From the NCBI RefSeq assembly GCF_007748095.1, contig NZ_CP036288.1:1-45198 (forward strand): a DNA stretch of 45,198 nt, in the 5' to 3' direction. The notes below the pieces were generated by a model. That model saw only the letters and a program-made list of their open reading frames with translations, was not told the DNA's origin and did not search any database. Shown here in pieces: positions 7,515 through 14,449 of this stretch. The translations under genes were made by a program, and so were the position numbers. The DNA is from Engelhardtia mirabilis. GTDB lineage: Bacteria > Planctomycetota > UBA1135 > GCA-002686595. Within the stretch, counting starts at the first letter, position 1; the number at the start of each line of letters is the position of its first letter.

Positions 7515-8887
7515 AGCTTCGCATGACCGGCGGCCAGCACTCCCTGCTGGCCGCCCACCTGTTTCCAGGGGACGGCAAGGAGGCCGTGGCGATCGCCCTG
7601 TGTGGTCGCCGAGGCACCGATGCCCTGATGCTGCACGAGATCGAGGCGGTGCCATACGAGCTCTGCGACCGCAGCTCTGGCTACGTGACCTGGCCACCGA
7701 CCTTCCTGGAGCCGCTCTTGTCGAGGGCGAACGACGAGGGGCTGGCCCTGGTCAAGTTCCACTCACACCCGTGCGGGTACCCGCACTTCTCCGAAACCGA
7801 CGACCAGTCCGACGGACAGTTCTTCGAGTCCGTGTTCGGCTGGGTCGATGGTGATCGCCCACACGTAAGTGCCATCCTGCTCCCCGGTGGATCGGTCATC
7901 GCTCGCGCGGTTCATCCCGATGGCTCCTTCGAGGCGATCTCGAAGATCAGCGTCATCGGTGACGACATCCGAATCTGGACAGAGGACAGCGGCGGGGCGG
8001 TGCCGGAGTTCGCCGTACGACACGCACAGCTTTTCGGAGCGGGGACAACGAACCTTCTATGCCAACTCACCGTGGGTGTCGCCGGATGCTCAGGTACAGG
8101 GAGCCCTCTGGTCGAACAGCTGGCGCGTCTGGGGGTGGGGGAGCTAGTCCTCGTCGACCCCGACCACGTCGAGGAGAAGAACCTGAACCGCATCGTCGGC
8201 TCGACCATGGAGGATGCCGTGCAACGCCGGCCGAAGGTTCAGGTCCTGGCACGATCCGTGGAGGCTATGGGCCTCGGAACTACCGTCAGCACCTTCCACG
8301 CTCCGCTCCAGGATGACCAGGCCCGGAAAGCCCTCGCGTCCTGCGACGTCGTCTTCGGTTGCATGGACAGCCTCGGGGGGCGGAGTATCCTCAACCGCCT
8401 GGCGCGCTACTACACGCTGGCCTACATCGACCTCGGCGTGAAGCTGGAGGGCGACGGCCACGGTGACGTCGATCAGGTGGCAGGGGCTGTGCACTATCTA
8501 CGCCCCGATGGAGCAGGCCTAGTTCAACGCGGCGTCTTCACCGCCAAAGCGCTCGAAGCGGAGAGCTTGCGCGACACCGATCCCGAAGGGTACGTCGACA
8601 GGCTGAAGCGCGGTTACATCGAGGGCGTCCAGGAAGACCGTCCAGCCGTGGTGAGCGTGAACAGTTACTTCGCCAGCCTTGCGGTCATCGAGCTTCTCTC
8701 GCGGTTGCACCCCTTCCGGTCTGGCGAGAACGCCGCCTACGCGGTCCAACGCGTGAGCTTGACCAACACGCTTTGGGTGCTCGAAGAGGACCCAGGAGCT
8801 GGCCCTCACGAAGAGCGGATAGTGGGCAGGGGAGATGCGACGCCCTTCTTGGGCATGCCGGGCCTTGGTGAGGGCGACGAGACATGA
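7511..8887 (+). CDS. JAB/JAMM peptidase fused to an E1-like (ThiF) adenylating enzyme
   Basis: A 458-residue two-domain protein. Residues 1-150 form a JAB/JAMM metallopeptidase with an intact motif (H84-S-H86, then S94-x-x-D97), predicted to cut ubiquitin-like adducts. Residues 180-420 form a ThiF/E1 adenylation domain: nucleotide loop GCSGTG (192-197), LVDPDHVEEKNLNR (D216, N224, R227), K242, and GCMDSLGGR with D286. It would adenylate the C-terminal glycine of the modifier. There is no cysteine after residue 284, so the usual E1 thioester cysteine and the CxxC zinc site are absent. ATG 7511 overlaps the E2 stop by 4 nt; the stop overlaps the next gene by 4 nt. Confidence 0.92.
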   Translation: MKLRMTGGQHSLLAAHLFPGDGKEAVAIALCGRRGTDALMLHEIEAVPYELCDRSSGYVTWPPTFLEPLLSRANDEGLALVKFHSHPCGYPHFSETDDQSDGQFFESVFGWVDGDRPHVSAILLPGGSVIARAVHPDGSFEAISKISVIGDDIRIWTEDSGGAVPEFAVRHAQLFGAGTTNLLCQLTVGVAGCSGTGSPLVEQLARLGVGELVLVDPDHVEEKNLNRIVGSTMEDAVQRRPKVQVLARSVEAMGLGTTVSTFHAPLQDDQARKALASCDVVFGCMDSLGGRSILNRLARYYTLAYIDLGVKLEGDGHGDVDQVAGAVHYLRPDGAGLVQRGVFTAKALEAESLRDTDPEGYVDRLKRGYIEGVQEDRPAVVSVNSYFASLAVIELLSRLHPFRSGENAAYAVQRVSLTNTLWVLEEDPGAGPHEERIVGRGDATPFLGMPGLGEGDET

Positions 8888-9234
8888 GTTGGATTGACCG
8901 CCTCTGGTCGTGGGCGAAGGGCTTCTTCGTCCGGCGGCCGGCTGCGCTCAAGACCATCCGGGTAGAAGAGCCTCCCGAGGTCTTGCGCCCTCGAACCGTC
9001 TATCTGCTTGGCGAGGGCGAGCACGTCTGGAGCGTTGTGATGCTCTGTCCTTGTGGTTGTGGAGAGGAGATCCAGCTCAACACTGTCGGTGGGCACCCAA
9101 GGTGGTCCGTGGAGGTCGAGATCGATGGAACAGTGACGCTAGCGCCCTCCGTTTGGAGGAAGGCGGGCTGTGAAAGCCACTTCTTCCTCCGTAGTGGCGC
9201 TATCCAATGGTGTTCGAGCCGATTGGAGGGTTAG
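8884..9234 (+). CDS. DUF6527-like metal-binding protein of the ubiquitin-like cassette
   Basis: A 116-residue protein. After a basic-aromatic N-terminus (about 1-25) it shows CPCGCG, PRWSVEVE, LAPSVWRKAGCESHFFL and AIQWC, the cysteine and histidine pattern of the DUF6527 family, which probably binds a metal ion. Such proteins sit at the end of operons with an E2-fold protein and a JAB-E1. Whether it acts as an E3-like adaptor, effector or structural part is not known to me. Its start overlaps the JAB-E1 stop by 4 nt. Confidence 0.8.
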   Translation: MSWIDRLWSWAKGFFVRRPAALKTIRVEEPPEVLRPRTVYLLGEGEHVWSVVMLCPCGCGEEIQLNTVGGHPRWSVEVEIDGTVTLAPSVWRKAGCESHFFLRSGAIQWCSSRLEG

Positions 9235-9238
9235 GCGC

Positions 9239-9403
9239 TCACGCGCTTCCAGACCCAACCCGGCAGCTTGCCTTGTCGACGTTGGCCAGCCAGACCGCGG
9301 GCGCCGGGACGTCTGCCAGCTGGTGGAACTGCTCGGCCGACAGCAGCCGTCTGCTGTGGCCGCTCGAGGTGGTCAGGGCGCGCGTGCTGGGTGTCTCAGT
9401 CAT
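9239..9403 (-). pseudogene. N-terminal fragment of a tyrosine recombinase
   Basis: Read on the minus strand from ATG 9403, this 54-codon frame contains LLSAEQFHQLADVPAPAVW followed by LANVDK. It matches the intact recombinase at 2280-3257 (LSAAQFQHLSDVPAAAVWLANID). After the match it runs into unrelated sequence and a stop at 9239. No catalytic domain remains. It is a 5' scrap of a second recombinase in the same orientation as the intact gene. Confidence 0.8.
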
Positions 9404-9637
9404 CTCATCTTCGCGCCTGTCTCTCGAATGGGTCCGCGGCCGCCGAGGCTAGATCACCCGGGATCTCTGTCACGGATGGCGTCTCTGCTGACAGGAACCA
9501 TGTGTCCCGGCAATCGTGCCGCGGCCAGCAGCAACAAAGAGCGCCATGAAGATCGAGCCAACCCAGTCGAGCGTGGAGGAGCTTCTGCGAGCGACTACCC
9601 CGAGCCAGTCTCGTCAGCGATCGTTGAAGACGATGCC

Positions 9638-9712
9638 CTACACGTTCCGGGTCATCACATGAAGGCCGTGACGCAGGGCTGTCGCCGCGGTCAGCGCGTC
9701 GATCACGGTTAG
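9638..9712 (-). pseudogene. C-terminal fragment of a VapC-like toxin
   Basis: The minus strand encodes VIDALTAATALRHGLHVMTR followed by NV and a stop, nearly the same as PPIDTLIAATALRHGFHVMTRNV in the intact toxin at 3254-3667, but ended early. With the recombinase fragment at 9239-9403 it keeps the order and strand of the intact operon. About 200 bp of extra or diverged sequence lies between the two matches. Confidence 0.8.
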
Positions 9713-9717
9713 GGTCT

Positions 9718-10104
9718 TCAACGCGCACCGGTTCTGGCTAGCAACTTCGCCTGACGATGAAGTCGAAGGGCCCTTGAGCTACTGGCCAGTAGAGACGTAA
9801 CAGCTGAGCTTTCATAGAATTCCCTAGCCTGCTCGGGGGTGCCCATGAATCCGTCGCAAAGCCTCTCGAAGATATCGGAAAGAGAGTCTCGAAAAGCGCC
9901 GATCCAGTCCAGTATCTCGGATGGGCTAGAGTCTCGGCCCAGTTCTGTGTTCGGACCGTACGGCCAGTTCAAAGGCGGGCCGACGTACTCGAGTTCCGCA
10001 TTGGCCTCCGCGATCACACACTCGCGCGCACTTTCCAGGTCGTGACTGTCAAGGAGCCCGTGCGATCTTCTTCCGCGAGCGCCTCTCTTGCGTCTGCGCG
10101 CCAT
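9718..10104 (-). CDS. Hypothetical protein, partner of a ribbon-helix-helix gene
   Basis: A 128-residue soluble protein with a strongly basic start (ARRRKRGARGRR) and a mainly helical body including ILDWIGAFRDSLSDIFERL. I recognise no family. Its ATG overlaps the stop of the small RHH-like gene upstream (TGATG), so the two are translationally coupled. This resembles an antitoxin-toxin layout, but no toxin fold can be named. Confidence 0.55.
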   Translation of the reverse strand: MARRRKRGARGRRSHGLLDSHDLESARECVIAEANAELEYVGPPLNWPYGPNTELGRDSSPSEILDWIGAFRDSLSDIFERLCDGFMGTPEQAREFYESSAVTSLLASSSRALRLHRQAKLLARTGAR

Positions 10105-10349
10105 CAGAACACCCTCAACACCTCGCGGCGGCCGTCCTCATGCTCGAGGACGACCTGGCCGCCGTCGCGCCGAACCTTCAATAGGTCCTCGTAGACCGTA
10201 AAGGCCCGGCGCAGGACTTCGGTGAGGGACTCAGCTTCACAGTCCTCTTGTAGGCGCCCGAGCTGTTCCCGAACCCTCGAAGTAACGTTGAAGCTGAGCC
10301 TCACGCGATCATGCTTGGAGCCTCGGGGACTCCCTTCCTTGGTTGACAT
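10104..10349 (-). CDS. Small ribbon-helix-helix-like DNA-binding protein
   Basis: An 81-residue protein with the pattern of a CopG/Arc-type fold: a strand RVRLSFNVTSRVREQLGRLQ, then helix AESLTEVLRRAFTVYEDLL. The C-terminal half (GGQVVLEHEDGRREVLRVF) matches the tail often found on such proteins in the form I..e.dG....l. It probably represses its own operon. It overlaps the membrane protein gene upstream by 41 nt and touches the next gene downstream. Confidence 0.65.
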   Translation of the reverse strand: MSTKEGSPRGSKHDRVRLSFNVTSRVREQLGRLQEDCEAESLTEVLRRAFTVYEDLLKVRRDGGQVVLEHEDGRREVLRVF

Positions 10350-10635
10350 GGATGTAGATGCTTAGGAGGGCTATCAGCTGTCCACCGAACGCTGCCTGAT
10401 AGGCGTACCAAGGCGTGTTCTGCCAGGCGGCGACAGCGATGGCCAACAGGGCCAACAGGCTGACCGCTGCCGAAGCAACGGCAGGGGACCTGGACAGCTT
10501 GATGACAAGCCACTTGCCGATGCGTGCCTCGATGGCGGAGGGCTCGACGGTCGCATCCGTGAGGCCCTCCCAGATCGTGGTGTCTAAGTCTCGTTCGGTG
10601 GTGTTGCTGGTGTCAGTGCTTGTGTCGTTCGTCAA
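10309..10635 (-). CDS. Small membrane protein with two transmembrane segments
   Basis: A 108-residue protein with a Thr/Asp-rich N-terminus, a helix around 25-45 and two hydrophobic segments (about 52-70, AVSLLALLAIAVAAW, and 76-95, FGGQLIALLSIYIHV) forming a hairpin in the membrane. No family is recognised. Its end overlaps the start of the RHH-like gene by 41 nt, which suggests co-transcription and possibly coupled translation. Confidence 0.55.
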   Translation of the reverse strand: MTNDTSTDTSNTTERDLDTTIWEGLTDATVEPSAIEARIGKWLVIKLSRSPAVASAAVSLLALLAIAVAAWQNTPWYAYQAAFGGQLIALLSIYIHVNQGRESPRLQA

Positions 10636-10971
10636 CGCTGGCCTTGGAGTCGATCTGGCGCTCGAAGGCCAGCGGAGGGAACGACCACTGTTTCCTACTC
10701 ATGTGAGGTTCGGATCAGGGGTCGACTCGTCCGCTGCGCGAGGTCGCCGGTCTCCGGGGCTTCTGCGTCATCGCGAGGGGGTCGAAAGAGAGATGGTGAG
10801 AGCGTTGGTCGCGACCTCTAGGAGTCCCATGAAGAAGCACGAACGGTGACGACCGGGCAGCGGAGCCAGCTAGGGCTCGGCGTATAACGTGAGTATTGTA
10901 CACGCACGATGTGTGCACTTCAAGCCAAGACTCTCACGACCCTTTCGGGCTCGCTCCATTGGACGCGTGAT

Positions 10972-10995
10972 TCGTGATAATATATTTTATCACGA
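10972..10995. promoter_or_regulatory. AT-rich perfect palindrome in the gap before the AbrB-PIN pair
   Basis: Arms TCGTGATAA (10972-10980) and TTATCACGA (10987-10995) flank TATATT. TTGGAC at 10959-10964 lies 16 bp before the TATATT, giving a possible promoter with the palindrome over its -10. The rest of 10636-11113 (about 480 bp) contains no convincing gene. The site could be the leftover operator of a lost operon or a second regulator site for abrB. Confidence 0.5.
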
Positions 10996-11056
10996 CCAAA
11001 ACCAGCGCGGTGGGGGGGCCCAATCGACCTTCCAGACCCCGCCAGCAATGACAGTC

Positions 11057-11089
11057 TTGCAGCAATGCAGAATTACTGCTATACTGCAT
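11057..11089 (+). promoter_or_regulatory. Promoter and operator of the AbrB-PIN operon
   Basis: TTGCAG (11057-11062), 17 bp, then TATACT (11080-11085). Two nested palindromes cover it: GCAG (11067-11070) with CTGC (11076-11079), and ATGCAG (11065-11070) with CTGCAT (11084-11089). This layout fits autorepression by the antitoxin complex. Confidence 0.65.
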
Positions 11090-11113
11090 GTGGACCTGGA
11101 AGGGAGGCCCAAC

Positions 11114-11344
11114 ATGCCCGAACGCATCATCATCAACAGCCGAGGGGTCGTGACGATCCCCGCAGCGCTTCGCAAGGCCTTCGGCCTGGAGGCCGGCGAA
11201 GAACTCTTCGCCGAGGAGACGCCCGAGGGCATCCTCCTGAGGCCTGCAGTCAGCGTCCCGATCGAGATCTACACCGAAGAGCGGATCGCGGAGTTCGCCC
11301 AGGATGAGCCCGAGATCGAGGCGCTCCTGCCCGAGCTCGAGTGA
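11114..11344 (+). CDS. AbrB/MazE-fold antitoxin
   Basis: A 76-residue protein. The N-terminal swapped-hairpin DNA-binding domain is clear: INSRGVVTIPAALRKAFGLE, then GEELFAEETPEGILLRP. The tail (about 50-76) is acidic and probably inhibits the PIN toxin encoded next. ATG 11114 was chosen because it follows a GGGAGG site and a well-formed promoter; the longer open frame upstream is not protein-like. The stop overlaps a GTG of the toxin frame. Confidence 0.88.
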   Translation: MPERIIINSRGVVTIPAALRKAFGLEAGEELFAEETPEGILLRPAVSVPIEIYTEERIAEFAQDEPEIEALLPELE

Positions 11345-11349
11345 GCTCG

Positions 11350-11745
11350 ATGCGGGTCTTTCTTGACGCCAACGTCCTCTTCTCGGCAAGCAACGCCGGC
11401 AGCGCGACCCAGAGACTGATCGCGTTGGGCACCGCCCGCGCTCAGCTGATCACCAGCGAGCTCGCGATCCTCGAGGCGCGCAAGAACCTCCGCCTCAAGC
11501 GTCCGTCCTGGCTTGAGGCCTTCGAGACGCTGCGGGAGTCCATCGACATCGTTCCGACCGTCGTCTTCGGTCTGCAGGTCAAGCTGGCCTCGAAGGACGT
11601 GCCGCTGCTCTGCGCGGCCATCCGGGCGGAGGCCGATCTCTTCGTCACCGGGGACCGCCTCGACTTCGGGCACCTGCTCGATGAGGTCGTGCACGGGGTG
11701 CGCATCATCTCCCCTCTCGGCCTCGCCGAGCGCTTGCTCGAGTAG
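11350..11745 (+). CDS. PIN-domain toxin (AbrB-linked)
   Basis: A 131-residue PIN-domain protein starting MRVFLDANVLFSAS (first acid D6), with the conserved glutamate in LAILEARKNL and acidic residues in LASKDVPLLCAAIRAEADLF and VTGDRLDFGHLL. It is predicted to be an Mg2+-dependent RNase toxin. GTG 11341 in the same frame would give a 4-nt overlap with the antitoxin, but the family usually begins at the beta strand MRVFLD, so ATG 11350 is preferred. Confidence 0.85.
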   Translation: MRVFLDANVLFSASNAGSATQRLIALGTARAQLITSELAILEARKNLRLKRPSWLEAFETLRESIDIVPTVVFGLQVKLASKDVPLLCAAIRAEADLFVTGDRLDFGHLLDEVVHGVRIISPLGLAERLLE

Positions 11746-11916
11746 GAAGCCGCGGATGTGCTGGACCAGGCTCCGCTCTATCGGCCGCCCTTGCGCGTCC
11801 TCTGCGGTGGCCAGATCAGCTCGTCACTCCAACCGGGTGAGCCTCCTGCGTTGCGGCCCACTCGCTGCCGTGGCTGCCTGAGGGGCCTTGAACCCCATCA
11901 AGCTGGCCGCCACAGC

Positions 11917-11956
11917 GTGACGATACTTGACAATATTCGTCACACAGTGCTATCTT
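11917..11956 (+). promoter_or_regulatory. Promoter and palindromic operator of the ParD-ParE operon
   Basis: TTGACA (11927-11932) and TATCTT (11951-11956) are 18 bp apart. The -35 lies inside a perfect inverted repeat with arms GTGACGA (11917-11923) and TCGTCAC (11937-11943). The position fits autorepression by the RHH antitoxin. The rest of 11746-11986 shows no gene. Confidence 0.7.
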
Positions 11957-11986
11957 GAGGAAGAGACCAACCACGGAGGCAAGCCA

Positions 11987-12250
11987 ATGGCCCGATCCAT
12001 CAACCTGTCCCTCACCGACGAGCTGCGCGCCTTCTTGGACGAGAACTCGGGCGACGGGACCCTCTTCTCGACCCCCAGTGAGTTCGTTCGTGCGCTGATC
12101 CGCGAGCGGAAGGAGCGCACGGACGCCGCAGCGCTTCGCCAGGCCGTTCTCGAGGGCTACGGCGACGTCCTGCACGGCCGCACGCGGCCCTTCACAGGCG
12201 ACCTCCGCGGGATGCTGGACGAGTACCGCACGGAGCGCCGCGGCGGATGA
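11987..12250 (+). CDS. parD: ParD-like ribbon-helix-helix antitoxin
   Basis: An 87-residue protein starting with the RHH strand and helices INLSLTDELRAFLDENS, then STPSEFVRALIRERKERTDAA, typical of ParD antitoxins. The C-terminal part (about 55-87) should wrap the ParE toxin. CGGAGGC before ATG 11987 fixes the start. It overlaps parE by 4 nt and follows a palindromic promoter. Confidence 0.87.
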   Translation: MARSINLSLTDELRAFLDENSGDGTLFSTPSEFVRALIRERKERTDAAALRQAVLEGYGDVLHGRTRPFTGDLRGMLDEYRTERRGG

Positions 12251-12603
12251 GCGAACTGCGCCTCACAGACAGGGCCCTGGCCGATCTGGACGAGATCGCT
12301 CGGCGTTCGGTCCGGGAGTGGAGTTCGAGGGTCGCCGGCGAGTACCTAGACGACCTGAACGCAGCGCTTGGGCGCCTCGAGGAGAACCCGGGGCTGCTCC
12401 GAGGGCACTCGGACTACTCCGGGCGGCTGCAGTTCTACGGCGTCCGTGAGCACGTTCTGGTGTGCGATGTCTTCGACGGGCGGATCTTCATCCTGACTGT
12501 CTGGCACGGTGCGATGGACATCGTTGGGCGCCTAGAGAAGCTCGAGCCTCAGCTTGTTCAAGAGGCAGAGCTCATGGCACGCAAGCTTGAGAAGCCGCTC
12601 TGA
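12247..12603 (+). CDS. parE: ParE/RelE-superfamily toxin
   Basis: A 118-residue protein with the ParE fold pattern: LTDRALADLDEIARRSVREW, LDDLNAALGRLEENPGLL, then VREHVLVCDVFDGRIFILTV and WHGAMDI. ParE toxins of this type generally poison DNA gyrase, whereas RelE relatives cleave mRNA. The 4-nt overlap with parD fixes the pair. The C-terminus is about 20 residues longer than usual. A broken relative lies at 43257-43503. Confidence 0.87.
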   Translation: MSELRLTDRALADLDEIARRSVREWSSRVAGEYLDDLNAALGRLEENPGLLRGHSDYSGRLQFYGVREHVLVCDVFDGRIFILTVWHGAMDIVGRLEKLEPQLVQEAELMARKLEKPL

Positions 12604-12710
12604 GTTCCTTCTTCGCGTTGCGATGTTCGTGGCCCAGGCCTTGAGGTCCCCCGCTTCTCGGTAGCCTGTTTCGCCTTGCCGCGGGGTTTGGGCTACGTAA
12701 TCCTGAGAGC

Positions 12711-12786
12711 GGCAGCCCTGGCGTGGCTGCCGAATTGGCGGGCGGGGCCGTTTTGAAAGGCCTTTCTGTCGAATTGGCAGCCACGC
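12711..12786. repeat. Nested inverted repeats after parE
   Basis: Arms GCGTGGCTGCC (12721-12731) and GGCAGCCACGC (12776-12786) are perfect complements 44 nt apart, and both are flanked by the word CGAATTGG. Between them sits the perfect 12-bp palindrome GAAAGGCCTTTC (12755-12766). A further arm GGCAGCC (12711-12717) can pair with GGCTGCC (12725-12731). No T-tract follows. The 12604-12891 gap holds no gene. It could be a structured RNA, a terminator or a recombination site. Confidence 0.55.
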
Positions 12787-12891
12787 TCTGGGCCCAACCA
12801 ATATTTACGGGAACTGGGTCGTTGGCACAGCTTTTGATTTGGCCGCTCATGAATGATTATGAATCGGACCTGGGGAAGGGAATCTAAGGGC

Positions 12892-13617
12892 ATGGCCAGA
12901 TGCACAGCACCTGTACGGGGACACAGTTCACCGAACGCAGCTGCGGACTGCCCTGCATGCGGCGGCCGCTATGGGCGATACGCCAGCTACGGGAGCTCGC
13001 CGCGGTCGTCCTATTCCTATTCAGGCGATAGAGGCGGCGGCAGTTCGAGTGGCGGTGGCGGCAGAGTCCGAGCCACTACGAAGCCGCACTGGTCGCCGCC
13101 CGGCTCATCTGTGTCCTACACGCCTACCGAGGTTCGTGCACTGACATCGGTGAGGAGCAGCGTCGAGAGCCTCGCGAAGGTCCCCGACCTCCGGGATGTT
13201 TTCCTGTGCCATGCGTGGGACGACCGGATGGGGGCTGCGCAGGAGCTTCACGGTCTGTTGGAGTCAGCCGGTGTCCGCGTCTGGTTCAGTGAGAAGGATG
13301 TCGGCCTCGGTGTTCCATTGCTCCGCGCGATTGACAAGGGGTTGGCAAATTCACGAGTTGGAGTCGTGCTGGTAACCCCGGCTCTGCTGGACCGTATCTC
13401 CGCGGAGGGCATTGCTGAGAGGGAGCTTTCGGCGCTCCTCGCCCGTGAACGGCTCATCCCGGTTGTACACAAAACAACGTATGAGGCTCTCCGCGACGTC
13501 AGCCCCCTGCTGGCCTCGAGGGGCGGGCTGAACACAGCGGAGGAGACGATGGAAGGTGTTGCGACCAAGCTCTCTGAGCTGATTACCGTTGAACGTAGCC
13601 TCACAGGTCGTTCGTAA
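12892..13617 (+). CDS. TIR-domain protein with N-terminal Cys motif
   Basis: A 241-residue protein. Residues 1-25 hold C4, H11, C20 and C23, a possible zinc knuckle; 26-65 are a Ser/Gly/Tyr-rich linker; 101-200 form a TIR domain: DVFLCHAWDDRMGAAQELHG, LLESAGVRVWFSEKD, GVPLLRAIDKGLANSRVGVV, then AERELSALL, whose glutamate sits where TIR NADases have their catalytic residue. TIR proteins in bacteria commonly deplete NAD+ or make signal nucleotides in phage defence. ATG 12892 with GGGAAGGG upstream is preferred to ATG 12853. It is followed 11 nt later by a small gene and a winged-helix gene. No sensor partner is recognised. Confidence 0.85.
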   Translation: MARCTAPVRGHSSPNAAADCPACGGRYGRYASYGSSPRSSYSYSGDRGGGSSSGGGGRVRATTKPHWSPPGSSVSYTPTEVRALTSVRSSVESLAKVPDLRDVFLCHAWDDRMGAAQELHGLLESAGVRVWFSEKDVGLGVPLLRAIDKGLANSRVGVVLVTPALLDRISAEGIAERELSALLARERLIPVVHKTTYEALRDVSPLLASRGGLNTAEETMEGVATKLSELITVERSLTGRS

Positions 13618-13628
13618 GTCGAGGAGCC

Positions 13629-13949
13629 ATGAGAGAGTTCGCTGAGTTCGAGTCGGATGCCGACGTTCGAGAGATCCTGAAAGGCAACGGCATCTTCGAG
13701 GCCCATCGCCTGATCGCCGAGTACAGATGCTACCGGACCCGGAAAGACGGCGGAACGCAGGACGTGCTTGTGCGGATCTTCGATGTGGGAGCGGGCAACC
13801 CCCGAGCGAGATACTCGTGGAATGTCTCCGTACCGGACGCGAATGAATCGGGCTCGGTGCCGGCGAACCCCGCGGACTCCATCATGGCCGCCGGGCACGA
13901 ACCGCACTGGACCCTGCTGGAAACGGACGCAAGGAAGGGGAAGGGATGA
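13629..13949 (+). CDS. Hypothetical protein in the TIR operon
   Basis: A 106-residue soluble protein starting MREFAEFESDADVREILKG, with a beta-rich centre (DVLVRIFDVG, RYSWNVSVPD). No family is recognised. It sits 11 nt after the TIR gene and overlaps the next gene by 4 nt. GGAGCC precedes the ATG. It could be a regulator, sensor or immunity partner of the TIR protein. Confidence 0.6.
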   Translation: MREFAEFESDADVREILKGNGIFEAHRLIAEYRCYRTRKDGGTQDVLVRIFDVGAGNPRARYSWNVSVPDANESGSVPANPADSIMAAGHEPHWTLLETDARKGKG

Positions 13950-14449
13950 GACTGCATACTGACACAGACAAAATCGCGCGACATCTCTGCGAGATTTCGC
14001 AAGACGGCTGCCCCGGCTCCGAACAGTTCCCTGTCGCCGGCATCCGATCCTTTCTCGGGATCAAGGACGGTGATCTAGAGATGGCCTTAGACGAATTGGA
14101 AGAGCGTGGGCTTGTGACTCTGCCGCGAGAACTTGGCGGTCAGCCCCAAGTCGTCCAAGTAGAGTGGGAGCTGTTCTTCTCGATGGACGAGTCCGTGATG
14201 GGCTGGAGCCTCGAAGGAGACGCCCTCGCTGTAGCTGAAGCGATGGCTGGCAGGTCGTCCGGATCCGCCAATAGCGCTGACCTTGCAACCGACCTGGGGT
14301 GGGGCCACCGACGTCTGAACCCGCCAACTCACTATCTCGTTGCCCGTCGTGCTCTCGACGCGCGCAAGCCAATGACCAAGCGGGGCTTCTACTATCCGAA
14401 CGTCTCAAGGACGATTGGGACGGACAGGTTCATCCGCGACAACTCTTAG
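13946..14449 (+). CDS. Winged-helix-like protein in the TIR operon
   Basis: A 167-residue protein. Residues 1-60 look like a winged helix: IARHLCEISQDGCPG, then VAGIRSFLGIKDGDLEMALD, then ELEERGLVTLPR. A second helical half includes DALAVAEAMAGR and NPPTHYLVARRAL, which resembles a second small DNA-binding repeat. It overlaps the previous gene by 4 nt. It may regulate the operon or sense a nucleic-acid ligand; neither is shown. Confidence 0.6.
   Translation: MRLHTDTDKIARHLCEISQDGCPGSEQFPVAGIRSFLGIKDGDLEMALDELEERGLVTLPRELGGQPQVVQVEWELFFSMDESVMGWSLEGDALAVAEAMAGRSSGSANSADLATDLGWGHRRLNPPTHYLVARRALDARKPMTKRGFYYPNVSRTIGTDRFIRDNS

Noticed and set aside
9546..9662. A 38-codon plus-strand frame beginning MKIEPTQSSVEELLRAT
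   Set aside because: Has a weak ribosome-binding site and runs through the vapC relic on the opposite strand; no support beyond being open.
10889..11113. N-terminal extension of the AbrB-type antitoxin
   Set aside because: The frame is open, but it covers two palindromes and a good promoter, and the AbrB fold begins at 11114 behind a ribosome-binding site.
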